From Paenibacillus sp. W2I17 (lineage in GTDB: Bacteria > Bacillota > Bacilli > Paenibacillales > Paenibacillaceae): DNA of 64,000 bases. Shown here piece by piece: positions 33,575-43,119 of the stretch (position 1 is the first letter of the stretch; each line of letters begins with the position of its first letter). The stretch covers positions 6,944,001 through 7,008,000 of the forward strand of contig NZ_JAUSXM010000001.1 in NCBI RefSeq assembly GCF_030815985.1. The letters run 5' to 3'. A program made the translations under genes and the position numbers. Below the pieces are notes generated by a model. It saw only the letters and a list, made by a program, of their open reading frames with translations, had not been told where the DNA came from and did not search any database.

Positions 33575-34375
33575 ATGTTTAGTCTTAGCCTGGCAATCCC
33601 TATGCTGTTCACCATGCTGATTCATGCCGCAGACAGCTTGTCATACGCGCTCCGCCTTGGTGGACTACGCACCCGCAGAATCGCGCTAGCCATTTCTTTG
33701 GCGGGTATCTTGCTGTTGGTTTCTCGAACCTCGAATATGGCCCAGGGCCCAATGGTAGGTAATCTGGTGGATACCGCAACACGTGGAGCCAATCCACACT
33801 TTGCGGCGCAGCTGCACTGGTTAATGGGTGCGGCAACAATTGGAACGGCATTAGCCATATTGTGTTTTCCAACCATGGTGAAGCTCTCATCGAGAATGGT
33901 CGTGCATTTTGAAGCAGCTGGTTCTATCCCTGCTATGGTTCGCGGTATGCTGAAGCGAAGCAAGTTTAGAAATGCAACGTATTACATCACCCCGCCATCC
34001 TGGAAGATGGCCAAACGATTGGTACAACATGGGATGCCAAGACGGTTAATGCTGCTTAATGTAGCGGTAACCGCAATCTATACCACAGGTGTCCTGTCCA
34101 GCTTATACGCAGCGTACCTTTACCCAGGGCAGGCTGTAGCTGCATCCCAATCAACCGGGTTAATTAACGGAATAGCGACTATTTTGCTAACCATCCTGAT
34201 TGATCCGCGGATTTCCCTGCTCAGTGACAAATCATTACGTGGCGAGATCCGTTTGGATCGCATGAATCAGATTTATGGCTGCATGCTTGTATCCCGTTTA
34301 TTCGGTACACTGTTGGCACAGTTGTTATTAATTCCATTTGCGTATTGGATCGGTTGGATCGTAAGTATGATGTGA
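33575..34375 (+). CDS. lipid II flippase Amj family protein
   Basis: 266 residues with about six membrane helices and charged loops: MLFTMLIHAADSLSYALRLG at the start, GGLRTRRIALAISLAGILLL, GPMVGNLVD near 65 and TILLTILIDPRISLLSDK near 210. This matches the DUF2837/YdaH family, in which B. subtilis Amj is a lipid II flippase that can replace MurJ under cell-wall stress. AAAGGAG lies 9 bases before the ATG. A hairpin follows; hairpin copy D lies upstream. Confidence 0.85.
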   Translation: MFSLSLAIPMLFTMLIHAADSLSYALRLGGLRTRRIALAISLAGILLLVSRTSNMAQGPMVGNLVDTATRGANPHFAAQLHWLMGAATIGTALAILCFPTMVKLSSRMVVHFEAAGSIPAMVRGMLKRSKFRNATYYITPPSWKMAKRLVQHGMPRRLMLLNVAVTAIYTTGVLSSLYAAYLYPGQAVAASQSTGLINGIATILLTILIDPRISLLSDKSLRGEIRLDRMNQIYGCMLVSRLFGTLLAQLLLIPFAYWIGWIVSMM

Positions 34376-34398
34376 CGACTTCTTTCCTGAATTGTCGC

Positions 34399-34447
34399 CA
34401 GGCACTCTCTTGTACATCTTTTGAAGCAGCAAATGAGAGGGTGCCTG
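34399..34447 (+). terminator. hairpin after Amj gene, possible terminator
   Basis: CAGGCACTCTC pairs with GAGAGGGTGCCTG; no T run follows, so termination is less certain. Confidence 0.45.
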
Positions 34448-34458
34448 TGCAAATAGAA

Positions 34459-34487
34459 TTGACGGGGTATTTGTGCTGTGATACTAT
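34459..34487 (+). promoter_or_regulatory. promoter of tetR-type gene
   Basis: TTGACG, a 17-base spacer and TACTAT fit a housekeeping promoter. It ends just before the operator at 34491, and transcription would start inside that operator. Confidence 0.75.
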
Positions 34488-34490
34488 TAG

Positions 34491-34504
34491 ACCGAATAGT
34501 CGGT
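34491..34504. promoter_or_regulatory. TetR operator 1
   Basis: ACCGAATAGTCGGT, a near-palindrome that matches ACCGGACAGTCGGT before the MFS gene at 12 of 14 positions. It overlaps the predicted transcription start of the regulator gene, so autorepression is likely. Confidence 0.75.
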
Positions 34505-34511
34505 TTATTTT

Positions 34512-35120
34512 ATGGAGGTTTTTCCAATCGAAGTCAAACGAAGAAAAGATGTTACCCAGATAAAGAAAGACATTGCACGTAATACCAAGGAACTGTTTGC
34601 CCAAAAGGGATATAGTGCAACTTCCATGGAAGACATATGTACGATTAACAATCGGAGTAAAGGCAGCATCTATTATCATTTCAAAAGCAAAGAAGAGTTA
34701 TTCATGTATCTAATCAAGCTTAATAATGAAGACTGGATGGATGCTTGGCTAGAGAAAGAATCCGGGTATGAGACAGCTGTAGATAAACTGTACGGACTTG
34801 CTGACCATTATGTAGATGATTTGGCTAACCCGCTGAATCACGCCATTAACGAGTTTGTCTCGGGTCAGGTCGTTAGTCAGGAGATGCTAGACGAGATGCT
34901 TTCGCTGATCCGAATTCCGTATGCGACATACGAGTCCATTATTACTAAAGGGATGGAAGATGGGGAGTTAAAGACGGATGATCCACAGGATGTAATGCAC
35001 ATTATCTACGGTCTGTTTAGCGGATTGACTACACTCTATTACGAGAAGGACTTGGCGGATATTCGTCGTATTTACCACAAAGGCATGGCCAGTTTGCTGG
35101 CAGGCATTCAACAACGTTAA
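34512..35120 (+). CDS. TetR family repressor, YfiR-like
   Basis: 202 residues. The N-terminal TetR helix-turn-helix is TKELFAQKGYSATSMEDICT followed by GSIYYHFKSKEELF (about residues 25-62). The C-terminal ligand domain is helical, with a TetR_C-like end. It lies directly upstream of an MFS exporter and has matching operators before both genes, the layout of the B. subtilis YfiR/YfiS pair. The start is odd: the ATG is only about 20 bases from the predicted transcription start, and GGAGG lies after the ATG, not before it, so initiation may be leaderless-like or use a rare codon downstream. Confidence 0.9.
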   Translation: MEVFPIEVKRRKDVTQIKKDIARNTKELFAQKGYSATSMEDICTINNRSKGSIYYHFKSKEELFMYLIKLNNEDWMDAWLEKESGYETAVDKLYGLADHYVDDLANPLNHAINEFVSGQVVSQEMLDEMLSLIRIPYATYESIITKGMEDGELKTDDPQDVMHIIYGLFSGLTTLYYEKDLADIRRIYHKGMASLLAGIQQR

Positions 35121-35129
35121 CCATGAAAA

Positions 35130-35157
35130 GCTGATGTAACGTCAGTTTTTCTTTTTA
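35130..35157 (+). terminator. weak terminator between tetR and MFS genes
   Basis: CTGATGTAACGTCAG hairpin followed by TTTTTCTTTTT. Confidence 0.45.
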
Positions 35158-35168
35158 AATATTAATAA

Positions 35169-35182
35169 ACCGGACAGTCGGT
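35169..35182. promoter_or_regulatory. TetR operator 2
   Basis: ACCGGACAGTCGGT, flanked by AA and TT, 20 bases before the MFS start codon. It is the partner of the operator at 34491 and should let the repressor control the exporter. Confidence 0.75.
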
Positions 35183-35201
35183 TTAAAAGAGGAGATGGCG
35201 A

Positions 35202-36437
35202 ATGAACACATTGTTCAGGAATAAAGCTTTTTTAATCGTGACAGGGTCTGATTTGTTGCAAAATCTGGCGATATGGATCCGGAATATGGCGATCCTATAT
35301 TATGTAATGGATCGAACTCAGGGAAATCCAATAGCTGTCTCGCTGATTACCGTACTTGAATATGCCCCGATTTTTGTTTTCTCCATCATTGGCGGTGCAC
35401 TTGCTGATCGCTGGAATCCCAAACGTACGATGATACTGGGGGATATTCTGAGTGCATTGTCTATTGTCATGATTATTGGCGTTTTATCTTCCGGGTATTG
35501 GCAGATTCTATACGTAGCCACGTTTGTATCCTCTATCGTTAGCCAGTTTTCTCAGCCATCCTCTCTAAAGATTGTGAGGCGAAATATAAAGGGAGAACAT
35601 TTGCAATCTGCAATTGCGATTACACAGAGTGGTCAATCGTTGTTTTTAATTCTCGGACCAATCGTCGGAACGTTTATATACACTGCAATGGGAATTCAGG
35701 CATCCATGTACGCATTACTCATTCTATTCCTCACCTCTGCGCTTCTACTCACATTGCTGCCTAAAGACGCCACCCAGCGGGAAACAAATACCTCATTATT
35801 AGCGGATATCAAAGAAGGCTGGCAATATGTTGCTCGATCTCGCTCGTTAAAAATGCTTAGTCTGGTATTCATCTGTATAGGGCTTTCTGCGGGTCTCATC
35901 AGCCCACTTGGAATATTTCTGATCACCGAACGTCTGGGACTTGAAGCAACGTCGTTACAGTTTCTCTCTGGAGCGTCCGGAATAGGTTTATTGATTGGAG
36001 GAGGTATTGCAGCTGCTGTAAGTGCCAAGCTGAACCAGACCTTAACTCTGCTTGTAGGTGTGCTGTGTCTGGCTGTAGCCACGATGGGTGAAGTGTTATC
36101 CAGTTGGTTCTGGTTGACCCTTTTGATCAGCTTCTTAAGCTCAATCAGTTTGGCATTTATCAACGTCATCATCTCCACGTATTTGGTCACCCGGATCGAT
36201 GAGCACTTGATCGGGAGAGTGAATGGCACCATCACACCTTTATTCATAGGAAGCATGCTTCTTGGATCTTCCATGGCAGGTGTACTGATGAACAGCACAT
36301 CCATTTTTATCGTCTACACAATCTCGGTTACCGTGATGATCATGGGTATCGTTCCAGCGATGCGAATTCAATTTCGTAATGATCAGACGGCTCCTGCCAG
36401 TCAACTGAATTCGGAAATCTCTTCGAGCCAAACCTAA
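35202..36437 (+). CDS. MFS exporter, YfiS/MefA-like
   Basis: 411 residues with 12 predicted membrane helices. The first half has GGALADRWNPKRTMILGDIL (MFS loop 2-3) and QFSQPSSLKIVRRNI; the second has ITERLGLEATSLQFLSGASG and RVNGTITPLF. This is the MFS_3-type drug efflux group that includes macrolide exporters and B. subtilis YfiS. GAGGAGATGGCG precedes the ATG. Regulated by the TetR gene upstream through matching operators. The substrate, which is probably also the repressor's inducer, is unknown. Confidence 0.9.
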   Translation: MNTLFRNKAFLIVTGSDLLQNLAIWIRNMAILYYVMDRTQGNPIAVSLITVLEYAPIFVFSIIGGALADRWNPKRTMILGDILSALSIVMIIGVLSSGYWQILYVATFVSSIVSQFSQPSSLKIVRRNIKGEHLQSAIAITQSGQSLFLILGPIVGTFIYTAMGIQASMYALLILFLTSALLLTLLPKDATQRETNTSLLADIKEGWQYVARSRSLKMLSLVFICIGLSAGLISPLGIFLITERLGLEATSLQFLSGASGIGLLIGGGIAAAVSAKLNQTLTLLVGVLCLAVATMGEVLSSWFWLTLLISFLSSISLAFINVIISTYLVTRIDEHLIGRVNGTITPLFIGSMLLGSSMAGVLMNSTSIFIVYTISVTVMIMGIVPAMRIQFRNDQTAPASQLNSEISSSQT

Positions 36438-36488
36438 TCAATGCATTCTCGTGCAACAATAGTTCGTCTATTAAAAACAAAAATGTAC

Positions 36489-36526
36489 AACAAAAAAGCA
36501 GCGGGATCATCCCACTGCTCTTTTTG
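36489..36526. terminator. bidirectional terminator
   Basis: AGCAGCGGGAT pairs with ATCCCACTGCT, with A run on the left and TTTTTG on the right; it separates convergent MFS and msrAB genes. Confidence 0.85.
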
Positions 36527-36541
36527 TATTTGTATTATAAC

Positions 36542-37504
36542 TTATTGGAAAAGGACGGCGTACTCACCGTATCCTTCTTTTTGCAAGTCTTCTTTGGGTA
36601 CAAAACGAAGTGCCGCAGAGTTGATGCAATAACGCATTCCACCTGCTTCGGCAGGACCATCGTTGAACAGGTGACCCAGATGGGAATCACCCTCACGACT
36701 TCTCACTTCGGTACGAATCATGAAATGGCTGAGATCGGTTTTTTCCTTCACGTTGTGGTCACGCAATGGACGTGTGAAGCTCGGCCAGCCGCAGCCGGAG
36801 TCGTATTTGTCGGTAGAACTGAACAATGGCTCGCCAGATACGATGTCCACATAGATACCATCACCGTGGTGATCCCAGAATTCGTTATGGAAAGCAGGCT
36901 CGGTTGCGCTGTTCTGCGTCACTTCATATTGAAGCGGCGTCAGACGCTCTTTCAGCCCGTCTTTATCCACGTTACCGGACCAGTTGCGTTCGATGAAATC
37001 TACACGTCCAGAACCTTTGCTGTAGCGTTTGTAGTGGGCAGGGTTCTTCCGGTGATAATTTTGGTGATGTTCTTCCGCTTCATAGAACGGTTTGGCTGGC
37101 AAGATCGGAGTGAAGATTGGTTTGTCAAAACGCCCGCTTTGACCCAGCTCCGCTTTGGAAGCTTCCGCAATCTGGCGCTGTTCTTCGCTATGATAGAAGA
37201 TGGCCGTCTGATAGGAAGATCCACGGTCATGGAATTGCCCGCCTGTATCCGTAGGATCAATCTGCTGCCAGAACAGTTCAACCAGTTTCTTATAAGGGAA
37301 GATGGCAGGGTCAAACGTAATTTGCACAGCCTCTACATGTCCTGTTGTCTCCGAGCAGACCTCTTCATATGTTGGATTCTCGGTATGTCCTCCTGTATAA
37401 CCCGATACGATTTTATGAATACCGGGCAGTTCTTCAAAGGGGGATACCATACACCAGAAGCATCCGCCTGCAAAAGTTGCTAACTCACTTGAATGTTGTT
37501 CCAT
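36542..37504 (-). CDS. msrAB: bifunctional methionine sulfoxide reductase MsrA/MsrB
   Basis: 320 residues, a fusion. The MsrA domain (residues 1-160) has [11 protein letters not shown] with catalytic Cys15, [17 protein letters not shown] and EEHHQNYH. The MsrB domain (about 175-315) has [32 protein letters not shown] and [13 protein letters not shown] with the catalytic Cys. It repairs S- and R-methionine sulfoxide in proteins under oxidative stress. MsrB lacks the usual zinc CxxC pairs, as in many fusions. It is followed by a terminator. Confidence 0.95.
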   Translation of the reverse strand: MEQHSSELATFAGGCFWCMVSPFEELPGIHKIVSGYTGGHTENPTYEEVCSETTGHVEAVQITFDPAIFPYKKLVELFWQQIDPTDTGGQFHDRGSSYQTAIFYHSEEQRQIAEASKAELGQSGRFDKPIFTPILPAKPFYEAEEHHQNYHRKNPAHYKRYSKGSGRVDFIERNWSGNVDKDGLKERLTPLQYEVTQNSATEPAFHNEFWDHHGDGIYVDIVSGEPLFSSTDKYDSGCGWPSFTRPLRDHNVKEKTDLSHFMIRTEVRSREGDSHLGHLFNDGPAEAGGMRYCINSAALRFVPKEDLQKEGYGEYAVLFQ

Positions 37505-37685
37505 GCTATAGTCACTCCATTTCTGATGAAGATTTAGCGCTCGTATTCGAGCTCCAGCAATCTACCGTTTTATTAACACTTGTTACACAAGCATTAGGCT
37601 TGCTCTTCTATTATATCCTGAATTGGCAAGCCAACCAAGCCGGAATGAAAACAAGCTGAATCTGAACGGTTTGCGAATTCTGAAT

Positions 37686-38297
37686 TCAGGCTTTGTTGCG
37701 TGACCGAAAGCGAAATAAGAGCAATACAATGGCCATGAACACCAGATATCCGGCAAGGATGGCCAGGCTCAGCCAGATGGAGGTTTCAGCCTGTGCACCT
37801 GCATAGGCAAAAACAAAAATCGCTGGCAATTTGCCAATGGCCGTGGCAACCATGAAGACCCAGAATGGCGTGTACGTTATACCTGCGTAAATATTAACGG
37901 CCATCTGAGGCACGATCGGCAACAGTCGCATCGCCATGACACCCATGAACGGATGTGCTTCCATCCATGTGGTAAAACGGTTCAGACCCCGAATGCGTTC
38001 GAGGTACGATCTCGCCTGATGTCTGAAGATGGTTCTTGCTCCGCCATAAACGAGCATGGCTGCAAGTGTGGTGCCAAGCCAGCATATCCAGGCTGCCGTG
38101 GTGGTACCGTAACTGTAACCAAACGCGATAATAACAAACTTATAAGGAATGACAGGCACAAGAGCAAACAATGTTGCCATGGCGAGTAACAGCGGTATGG
38201 ACTGATGAAGATCGGTCCAGGCCAGCAGTTCATATCTGTAAATAAACGTGACTCCAGCAAGTAAAACATATAGGAGGAGCCATAACCATTTTCGCAA
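37686..38297 (-). CDS. TVP38/TMEM64 (VTT domain) membrane protein
   Basis: About 203 residues with five to six membrane segments. VTT signatures are present: LFALVPVIPYKFVIIAFGYS near the first re-entrant loop, WLGTTLAAMLVYGGAR and MRLLPIVPQMAVNIYAGITY. Family members (YtxB/YdjX/DedA relatives) may act in lipid handling at the membrane. The frame is open upstream to 38417 without a ribosome site; I prefer the TTG at 38297, which has AAAGGAG 10 bases upstream, though this is uncertain. It is divergent from the oxidoreductase gene at 38497. Confidence 0.85.
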   Translation of the reverse strand: MRKWLWLLLYVLLAGVTFIYRYELLAWTDLHQSIPLLLAMATLFALVPVIPYKFVIIAFGYSYGTTTAAWICWLGTTLAAMLVYGGARTIFRHQARSYLERIRGLNRFTTWMEAHPFMGVMAMRLLPIVPQMAVNIYAGITYTPFWVFMVATAIGKLPAIFVFAYAGAQAETSIWLSLAILAGYLVFMAIVLLLFRFRSRNKA

Positions 38298-38496
38298 AAT
38301 CCCAAACGCTCCTTTCAGATCAGGCAGGTCTGGTCGTGTCCCGATCTGTACTGCTGTTCCTCCTAAGTTTACCACGTTCGCCCATTGTCTGAACAATATG
38401 ATCGAAGTCTGCTGCAATCACTGGCAAGTTGCTGTCCGAAGGGTTACACTATAGGACGTGGAAATATAGAACCGAACTGAAGGTGGAATGATCATC

Positions 38497-39435
38497 ATGG
38501 AAACAACCCAACGTAAACGAGTTGCAATTATCGGCCTCGGCGATATTGCACGTAAAGTATATTTGCCGCTGTTAACAGCTCATCCGAACGTGGAGATTGT
38601 AGGCATTATGAACCGATCTCCGGAGCCGGTCAAAGCCGTTCAGGAGGCGTATCGATTAGAACGGGGAACAACGGATCTGAAAGAACTGTTGTCCTGGGAC
38701 TTGGATGCGGTGTTTGTACATACAGCAACGGAAGCGCACTTTGACATTGTCATGCAATGTCTGGAACAGGGATTAGCCGTGTATGTAGACAAGCCGTTGT
38801 CCTATACGATTCGGGAGTCGGAAGAGATGACTGCTTTTGCCGAGGCACAAGGGCTGCTACTGGCAGTGGGCTTCAACCGCAGATTCGCACCGATGTACCA
38901 AAAAGCGAAAGAATGGATGCAGGGTGGAAAAGGTTTTGAATCCTTGACAGTGACCAAACATCGTACAGGCATTCAGGATCGTCCTGCGGCAGAAACCATC
39001 TATGATGATCTCATCCATATGCTGGATCTGATGTTGTGGTACTCGGATCATAATGTGGAGTTGCTTCATCAATGGATTCGGAAGAATGATCTGGACAGAC
39101 TGCTGCATGCAACCGGAACGGCCAAGCTGGGCAGAACAGCCTACGGTCGATTCGATATGGTGCGTGAAGCTGGGGCAGATCTGGAGAAAATCGAATTGCA
39201 TGGTGGTGGACGATCTGTTGAAGTGGTGAACATGGACACGATCAGCTACATGGAACAGGGGAGTCTGGAAACCAAAGAAACGTTCGGGAGCTGGGACACC
39301 GTGTTAGCACGCAGAGGTTTTAGCGGAGCAGTTGATAATTTTCTGGCTTGTCTGGACTCACCTGATGATTGCCTGATCAGTGCAAGTCATGTCATGGACA
39401 GTCATGAACTGGCGGAACAATTGATTCGCAAATAA
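38497..39435 (+). CDS. Gfo/Idh/MocA family oxidoreductase
   Basis: About 312 residues. The N-terminal Rossmann fold has VAIIGLGDIARKVYLPLL, AVFVHTATEAHFDIV and the catalytic-loop motif YVDKPLSYTIRESEEM (DKP with Lys). The C-terminal domain includes AVGFNRRFAPMY and DDLIHMLDLMLW. These NAD(P)-dependent enzymes act on sugars, inositols or related cyclic polyols. AGGTGG lies 10 bases before the ATG at 38497; another ATG at 38488 is too close. It lies alone, followed closely by a small gene, and no substrate can be named. Confidence 0.9.
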   Translation: METTQRKRVAIIGLGDIARKVYLPLLTAHPNVEIVGIMNRSPEPVKAVQEAYRLERGTTDLKELLSWDLDAVFVHTATEAHFDIVMQCLEQGLAVYVDKPLSYTIRESEEMTAFAEAQGLLLAVGFNRRFAPMYQKAKEWMQGGKGFESLTVTKHRTGIQDRPAAETIYDDLIHMLDLMLWYSDHNVELLHQWIRKNDLDRLLHATGTAKLGRTAYGRFDMVREAGADLEKIELHGGGRSVEVVNMDTISYMEQGSLETKETFGSWDTVLARRGFSGAVDNFLACLDSPDDCLISASHVMDSHELAEQLIRK

Positions 39436-39467
39436 TTGCAGAATACACATACGGAGGAATACAAGTC

Positions 39468-39782
39468 ATGGATGAATATGAAAAGGAACGTAATAAACAG
39501 ATCGAGGAAGCTGTTGTAGAAACCTATAAACAGGAAGAAGAGATGATGATCCTCGTATTTGCCCAGTGGTGTGTCAATAATGGTTTGGACCCGGAAGAGA
39601 TGTACCGGCAAGCCTACCCGAATCAGCAGAGCAACGAGCGTTTGCAGCAGGTGCAGAAGCTGATTGTATCCAAGGAGGAAGCCGGTGAGATCCCGGATGA
39701 TACGGTACTTGGCGTGTTGTCCATGTTTGGCAATGATGATCTGGCGATGGTTGTATCCGAGGCCATAGCCGCGCGCAAATAA
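39468..39782 (+). CDS. hypothetical small acidic protein
   Basis: 104 residues, with CGGAGG 10 bases before the ATG. It is an almost wholly helical acidic protein (EYEKERNKQIEEAVVETYKQ, EEEMMILVFAQWCVNNGLDP) with no membrane segment. It begins 32 bases after the oxidoreductase stop, so the two probably share a transcript. No family is recognised. Confidence 0.7.
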   Translation: MDEYEKERNKQIEEAVVETYKQEEEMMILVFAQWCVNNGLDPEEMYRQAYPNQQSNERLQQVQKLIVSKEEAGEIPDDTVLGVLSMFGNDDLAMVVSEAIAARK

Positions 39783-39807
39783 GTTCAACTTACGTATACT
39801 AATATGA

Positions 39808-40626
39808 TTACATCTGTTCCCGGTGAATGACGCGGAATTCCTTCGGAGACATGCCGAACCGGGAACGGAATACCCGATGAAAATAGGTATAGTTGTTAAA
39901 GCCGGAAGACTCAGACACTTGCTCCAGGGTCATTGGACTGAAAATAATCCGTTCCCTGGCCATATTCAGCCGTACGTCAAGCGTGTATTGCATGATGCTT
40001 TTGCCAAACGCTTCTTTGAAGAGATGTACACCCCGTGAGACACTGATGCCAATATGTGTTGCCACATCATCCAGCTTGAATAAAGAGGAAGCGTTTTCTT
40101 CAATGTAGTTCTTGATCTCATAGGCCACATAATTGGTGTTGGTTATCGTTGGATGCTCCGCGAGCAGTCGATCCACTTCGAGACATAAAATTCGCATATA
40201 ATAACTTGAAATTTCCGGGTAAGGATTCGAGATGCGGCGCTGCTCCAGTACGAGCTGTCGAAACAGGACCAAGAGACTTTCCGTCAGTTCGACTTTGATC
40301 CGGGTCGGCCGTTTGTGACGCTTCCACCACTCATCCACCCAAGAACCATTAAAGAAGATGTGATAGTCGCCACTCTCCACCAGTCGTTCTCCCATCGGAT
40401 TGGTTTCATTGTCTATTCTCAGCTCATAGGGCTCGTCAGGATCAAAAAGAAGCAGATCGCCCGCATCCACCAGGGACATGTCCCCGTCTATGCGTGCACG
40501 GCAACGTCCGTCTGTTTGCAGTCTTAACAGGTAGTTCTTCACCCCTTCAGGCTGCACCATAGCGTAGGGTTTACGATGAAATGAAAAGCCTGCTGTAAGA
40601 ACTTGGCAGGATTGATCTGTCGGCAT
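39808..40626 (-). CDS. AraC family regulator of the ThuA operon
   Basis: About 272 residues. The N-terminal cupin sensor (YAMVQPEGVKNYLLRLQTDG, GDLLLFDPDEPYELRIDNE) is followed by a C-terminal AraC domain (KLDDVATHIGISVSRGVHLF, LEQVSESSGFNNYTYFHRVF, FGMSPKEFR). The ATG at 40626 has AAGGAG 7 bases upstream. It is transcribed divergently from the oxidoreductase-isomerase-ThuA operon and is its likely activator, responding to the sugar or an intermediate. It converges with the small gene at 39782 with 25 bases between them. Confidence 0.92.
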   Translation of the reverse strand: MPTDQSCQVLTAGFSFHRKPYAMVQPEGVKNYLLRLQTDGRCRARIDGDMSLVDAGDLLLFDPDEPYELRIDNETNPMGERLVESGDYHIFFNGSWVDEWWKRHKRPTRIKVELTESLLVLFRQLVLEQRRISNPYPEISSYYMRILCLEVDRLLAEHPTITNTNYVAYEIKNYIEENASSLFKLDDVATHIGISVSRGVHLFKEAFGKSIMQYTLDVRLNMARERIIFSPMTLEQVSESSGFNNYTYFHRVFRSRFGMSPKEFRVIHREQM

Positions 40627-40792
40627 GGGCATACTCCTTGCAATTTGAAAATTATGACCAGATAGTTCATGTTTCAATCATATTATTCATTTTAATTGAA
40701 GCTGAAACGGAATACCATAGTATTAGATTTAAGGAACAGGAAACATCCAACAAAACATATGTATCTCAACCATTCAAACGCAGATTTTCACC

Positions 40793-41929
40793 ATGCGTAA
40801 GGAGATGAACGTCACAGTGGAGAAAATGAAAGCAGGCATCATCGGGTGTGGTAACATCAGTTCCATCTACTTGGAAAATCTCAAAAACAACCCGGTCATT
40901 GAAGTCGTGGCTGTTGCGGATTTGATTCGTGAACGCGCTCAGGAACGGGCAGATGAATTTAATATCGCAAACGTTTACAATGTAGATGAGTTGCTGCAAA
41001 ATAACGAAATTGAACTTGTGTTGAACCTTACGGTTCCTGGCAGTCACGCCATGACCGATCTGGCTGCACTCGAAGCAGGCAAACATGTGTATGCCGAGAA
41101 GCCGCTGGCAATTTCTCTTGAGGATGGTCGCAAGGTTGTTGAGTTGGCTGAGGAAAAGGGATTGTATGTTGGTTCTGCACCGGATACCTTCCTTGGTTCA
41201 GGCATACAGACAGCTCGTAAAGCCATTGAGGATGGGCTGATTGGCAAGCCTGTTGCAGCGACTTCATTCTTCATGGGTGGAGGACCAGAAGCTTGGCATC
41301 CTAATCCGGAGTTCTTTTATGTCGCAGGTGGCGGACCGATGTTTGATATGGGACCTTACTACCTGACCGCTCTGATTACGCTGCTTGGACCGATACGCAG
41401 AATCAGCGCCTCGGCAGGGATACAGATTGCAGATCGCAAGATTGGCTCTGGGCCGAAGGAAGGTACAGCACTGCAAGTAGAGACGCCTACTCACTTGGCA
41501 GGAACCATTGATTTTGCAGAAGGTGCCATTGCAACCATGATCACCAGTTTCGATATTCGCGGAGCTTCGGATCTGCCACGTATTGAAATCTATGGTACAG
41601 AAGGTACGCTTAGTGTACCGGACCCCAATTATTTTAACGGGGAAGTGAAGGTTCGCAGATACGGTCAAGACACTTGGGAGACGGTCAAACCAGTCTTCGA
41701 AAGTGGACAAAACGAACGAGGCATCGGCGTAACGGAAATGGTTGAATCCATTCGTGCCGGACGGGAACACAAAGCCAGTGGCAAGCTTGCTTATCACGTA
41801 CTGGAAGCCATGCATTCATTCCAGCGTTCTTCACTTGAAGGCAAGCACATCCATCTGGAGAGCAGCTATGATTCTTTTGCAGTAACTCGCACAGTTCAAA
41901 CTGAGATTGAAACCGTGGAATCACACTAG
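40793..41929 (+). CDS. Gfo/Idh/MocA family dehydrogenase (ThuB-like)
   Basis: Up to 378 residues. Rossmann part: AGIIGCGNISSIYLENL, LVLNLTVPGSHAMTD and the catalytic loop HVYAEKPLAISLEDGRKVVE (EKP). C-terminal part: GGGPMFDMGPYYLTALITLL and MITSFDIRGASDLPRIEIYG. Enzymes of this group next to ThuA oxidise the 3-hydroxyl of sugars or glycosides or act on the 3-keto product. The start is ambiguous between ATGs at 40793 and 40805, a GTG at 40817 and an ATG at 40826. It is the first gene of the operon controlled by the divergent AraC gene. Confidence 0.9.
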   Translation: MRKEMNVTVEKMKAGIIGCGNISSIYLENLKNNPVIEVVAVADLIRERAQERADEFNIANVYNVDELLQNNEIELVLNLTVPGSHAMTDLAALEAGKHVYAEKPLAISLEDGRKVVELAEEKGLYVGSAPDTFLGSGIQTARKAIEDGLIGKPVAATSFFMGGGPEAWHPNPEFFYVAGGGPMFDMGPYYLTALITLLGPIRRISASAGIQIADRKIGSGPKEGTALQVETPTHLAGTIDFAEGAIATMITSFDIRGASDLPRIEIYGTEGTLSVPDPNYFNGEVKVRRYGQDTWETVKPVFESGQNERGIGVTEMVESIRAGREHKASGKLAYHVLEAMHSFQRSSLEGKHIHLESSYDSFAVTRTVQTEIETVESH

Positions 41930-42126
41930 TCTGAGTAAAAAGTGTTCAAAGCTTGATGCTCTTACGAGTGAAGCAGAATAACCAGTATTCTTACGTTCAA
42001 TTTCAGGATAGAAACACTCTCGATTTTCCACACTAATCAAACAGGCATGTGATCTGAACGGTAATTGTAGTTCAATATTCATGAATTCAGCAATCATACG
42101 ATATCTAATCTAGGGAGGAATCGCAC
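41930..42126. other. intergenic gap inside the ThuA operon
   Basis: About 200 bases without a gene between the dehydrogenase and isomerase genes. It contains an imperfect AGTGTT/AACACT pair about 70 bases apart. It could hold an internal promoter. Confidence 0.35.
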
Positions 42127-43095
42127 TTGAAACTCGGCGTATTTTTGGTACTATTCGGAGGACGTAAATTGGAGGATGCTCTTGATTATGTAGCATCAAA
42201 GGGATTAAAAGCAGTAGAGATCGGAACAGGCGGACATCCAGGAAATGCACATTGTAAGCCAGATGAGTTGTTAAGTAATCCTACAGCATTGAAAAACTTC
42301 AAAAATGCAGTGGAATCACGTGGTTTGACGATCAGTGCACTCAGCTGTCATGGTAACCCGCTACATCCGCAAAAGGATATTGCCAAAGGATTTCACGATG
42401 ATTTTGTTAAAACGGTAGAACTGGCTGAGAAGCTGGAAGTACCTGTAGTGAATACATTCTCCGGTTGTCCGGGAGACCATGAGGATGCCAAATATCCGAA
42501 CTGGCCTGTTGCACCCTGGCCGAATGATTTCCAGGAAATCCTGAAGTGGCAGTGGGAGAACAAAGTGATCCCTTACTGGACAGAGTGGGGTAAATTTGCA
42601 GCAGATCGTAACGTAAAAGTTGGATTGGAGCTGCACGGTGGATTCTCCGTTCATACTCCAGCAACGTTGCTGAGACTGCGTGAAGCAGCAGGTGAAGTGA
42701 TCGGAGCCAATCTGGACCCAAGTCATATGTGGTGGCAAGGTATTGATCCGGTTCAGGCAATTCACATCCTGGGACGTGAAGGAGCCATCCATCACTTCCA
42801 TGCAAAAGATACAACAATTGATCCGGTAAACGTGAACAAACACGGTGTAACGGATATGCAGGACTATACCAATATGCTGGATCGGGCTTGGCAGTTCCGC
42901 TCGGTCGGTTATGGACATGATAACAAGACATGGGCAGACATTATGAGTGCCTTGCGTCTGGTCGGATATGATTATGTAGTAAGTATTGAGCACGAAGACG
43001 GTCTGATGTCGGTTGAAGAAGGATTCTCTAAAGCCGTGCAAAATCTCCAGCAAGTATTGATCGAAGAACCGCTGGGCGATATGTGGTGGGTTTAG
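42127..43095 (+). CDS. sugar phosphate isomerase/epimerase-like TIM-barrel protein
   Basis: 322 residues from a TTG with AGGGAGG 7 bases upstream. AP endonuclease 2-type TIM barrel with metal ligands in the usual order: AVEIGTGG, ISALSCHGNPLHP, VVNTFSGCPG, VGLELHGGFSVHTP, GANLDPSHMWWQGID, HHFHAKDT and SIEHEDG. Such proteins isomerise or epimerise sugars; near ThuA and a Gfo/Idh enzyme it likely handles a keto-sugar. It is the middle gene of the operon. Confidence 0.92.
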   Translation: MKLGVFLVLFGGRKLEDALDYVASKGLKAVEIGTGGHPGNAHCKPDELLSNPTALKNFKNAVESRGLTISALSCHGNPLHPQKDIAKGFHDDFVKTVELAEKLEVPVVNTFSGCPGDHEDAKYPNWPVAPWPNDFQEILKWQWENKVIPYWTEWGKFAADRNVKVGLELHGGFSVHTPATLLRLREAAGEVIGANLDPSHMWWQGIDPVQAIHILGREGAIHHFHAKDTTIDPVNVNKHGVTDMQDYTNMLDRAWQFRSVGYGHDNKTWADIMSALRLVGYDYVVSIEHEDGLMSVEEGFSKAVQNLQQVLIEEPLGDMWWV

Positions 43096-43119
43096 AGCTA
43101 CACTAGGGGGAAATTGAAT

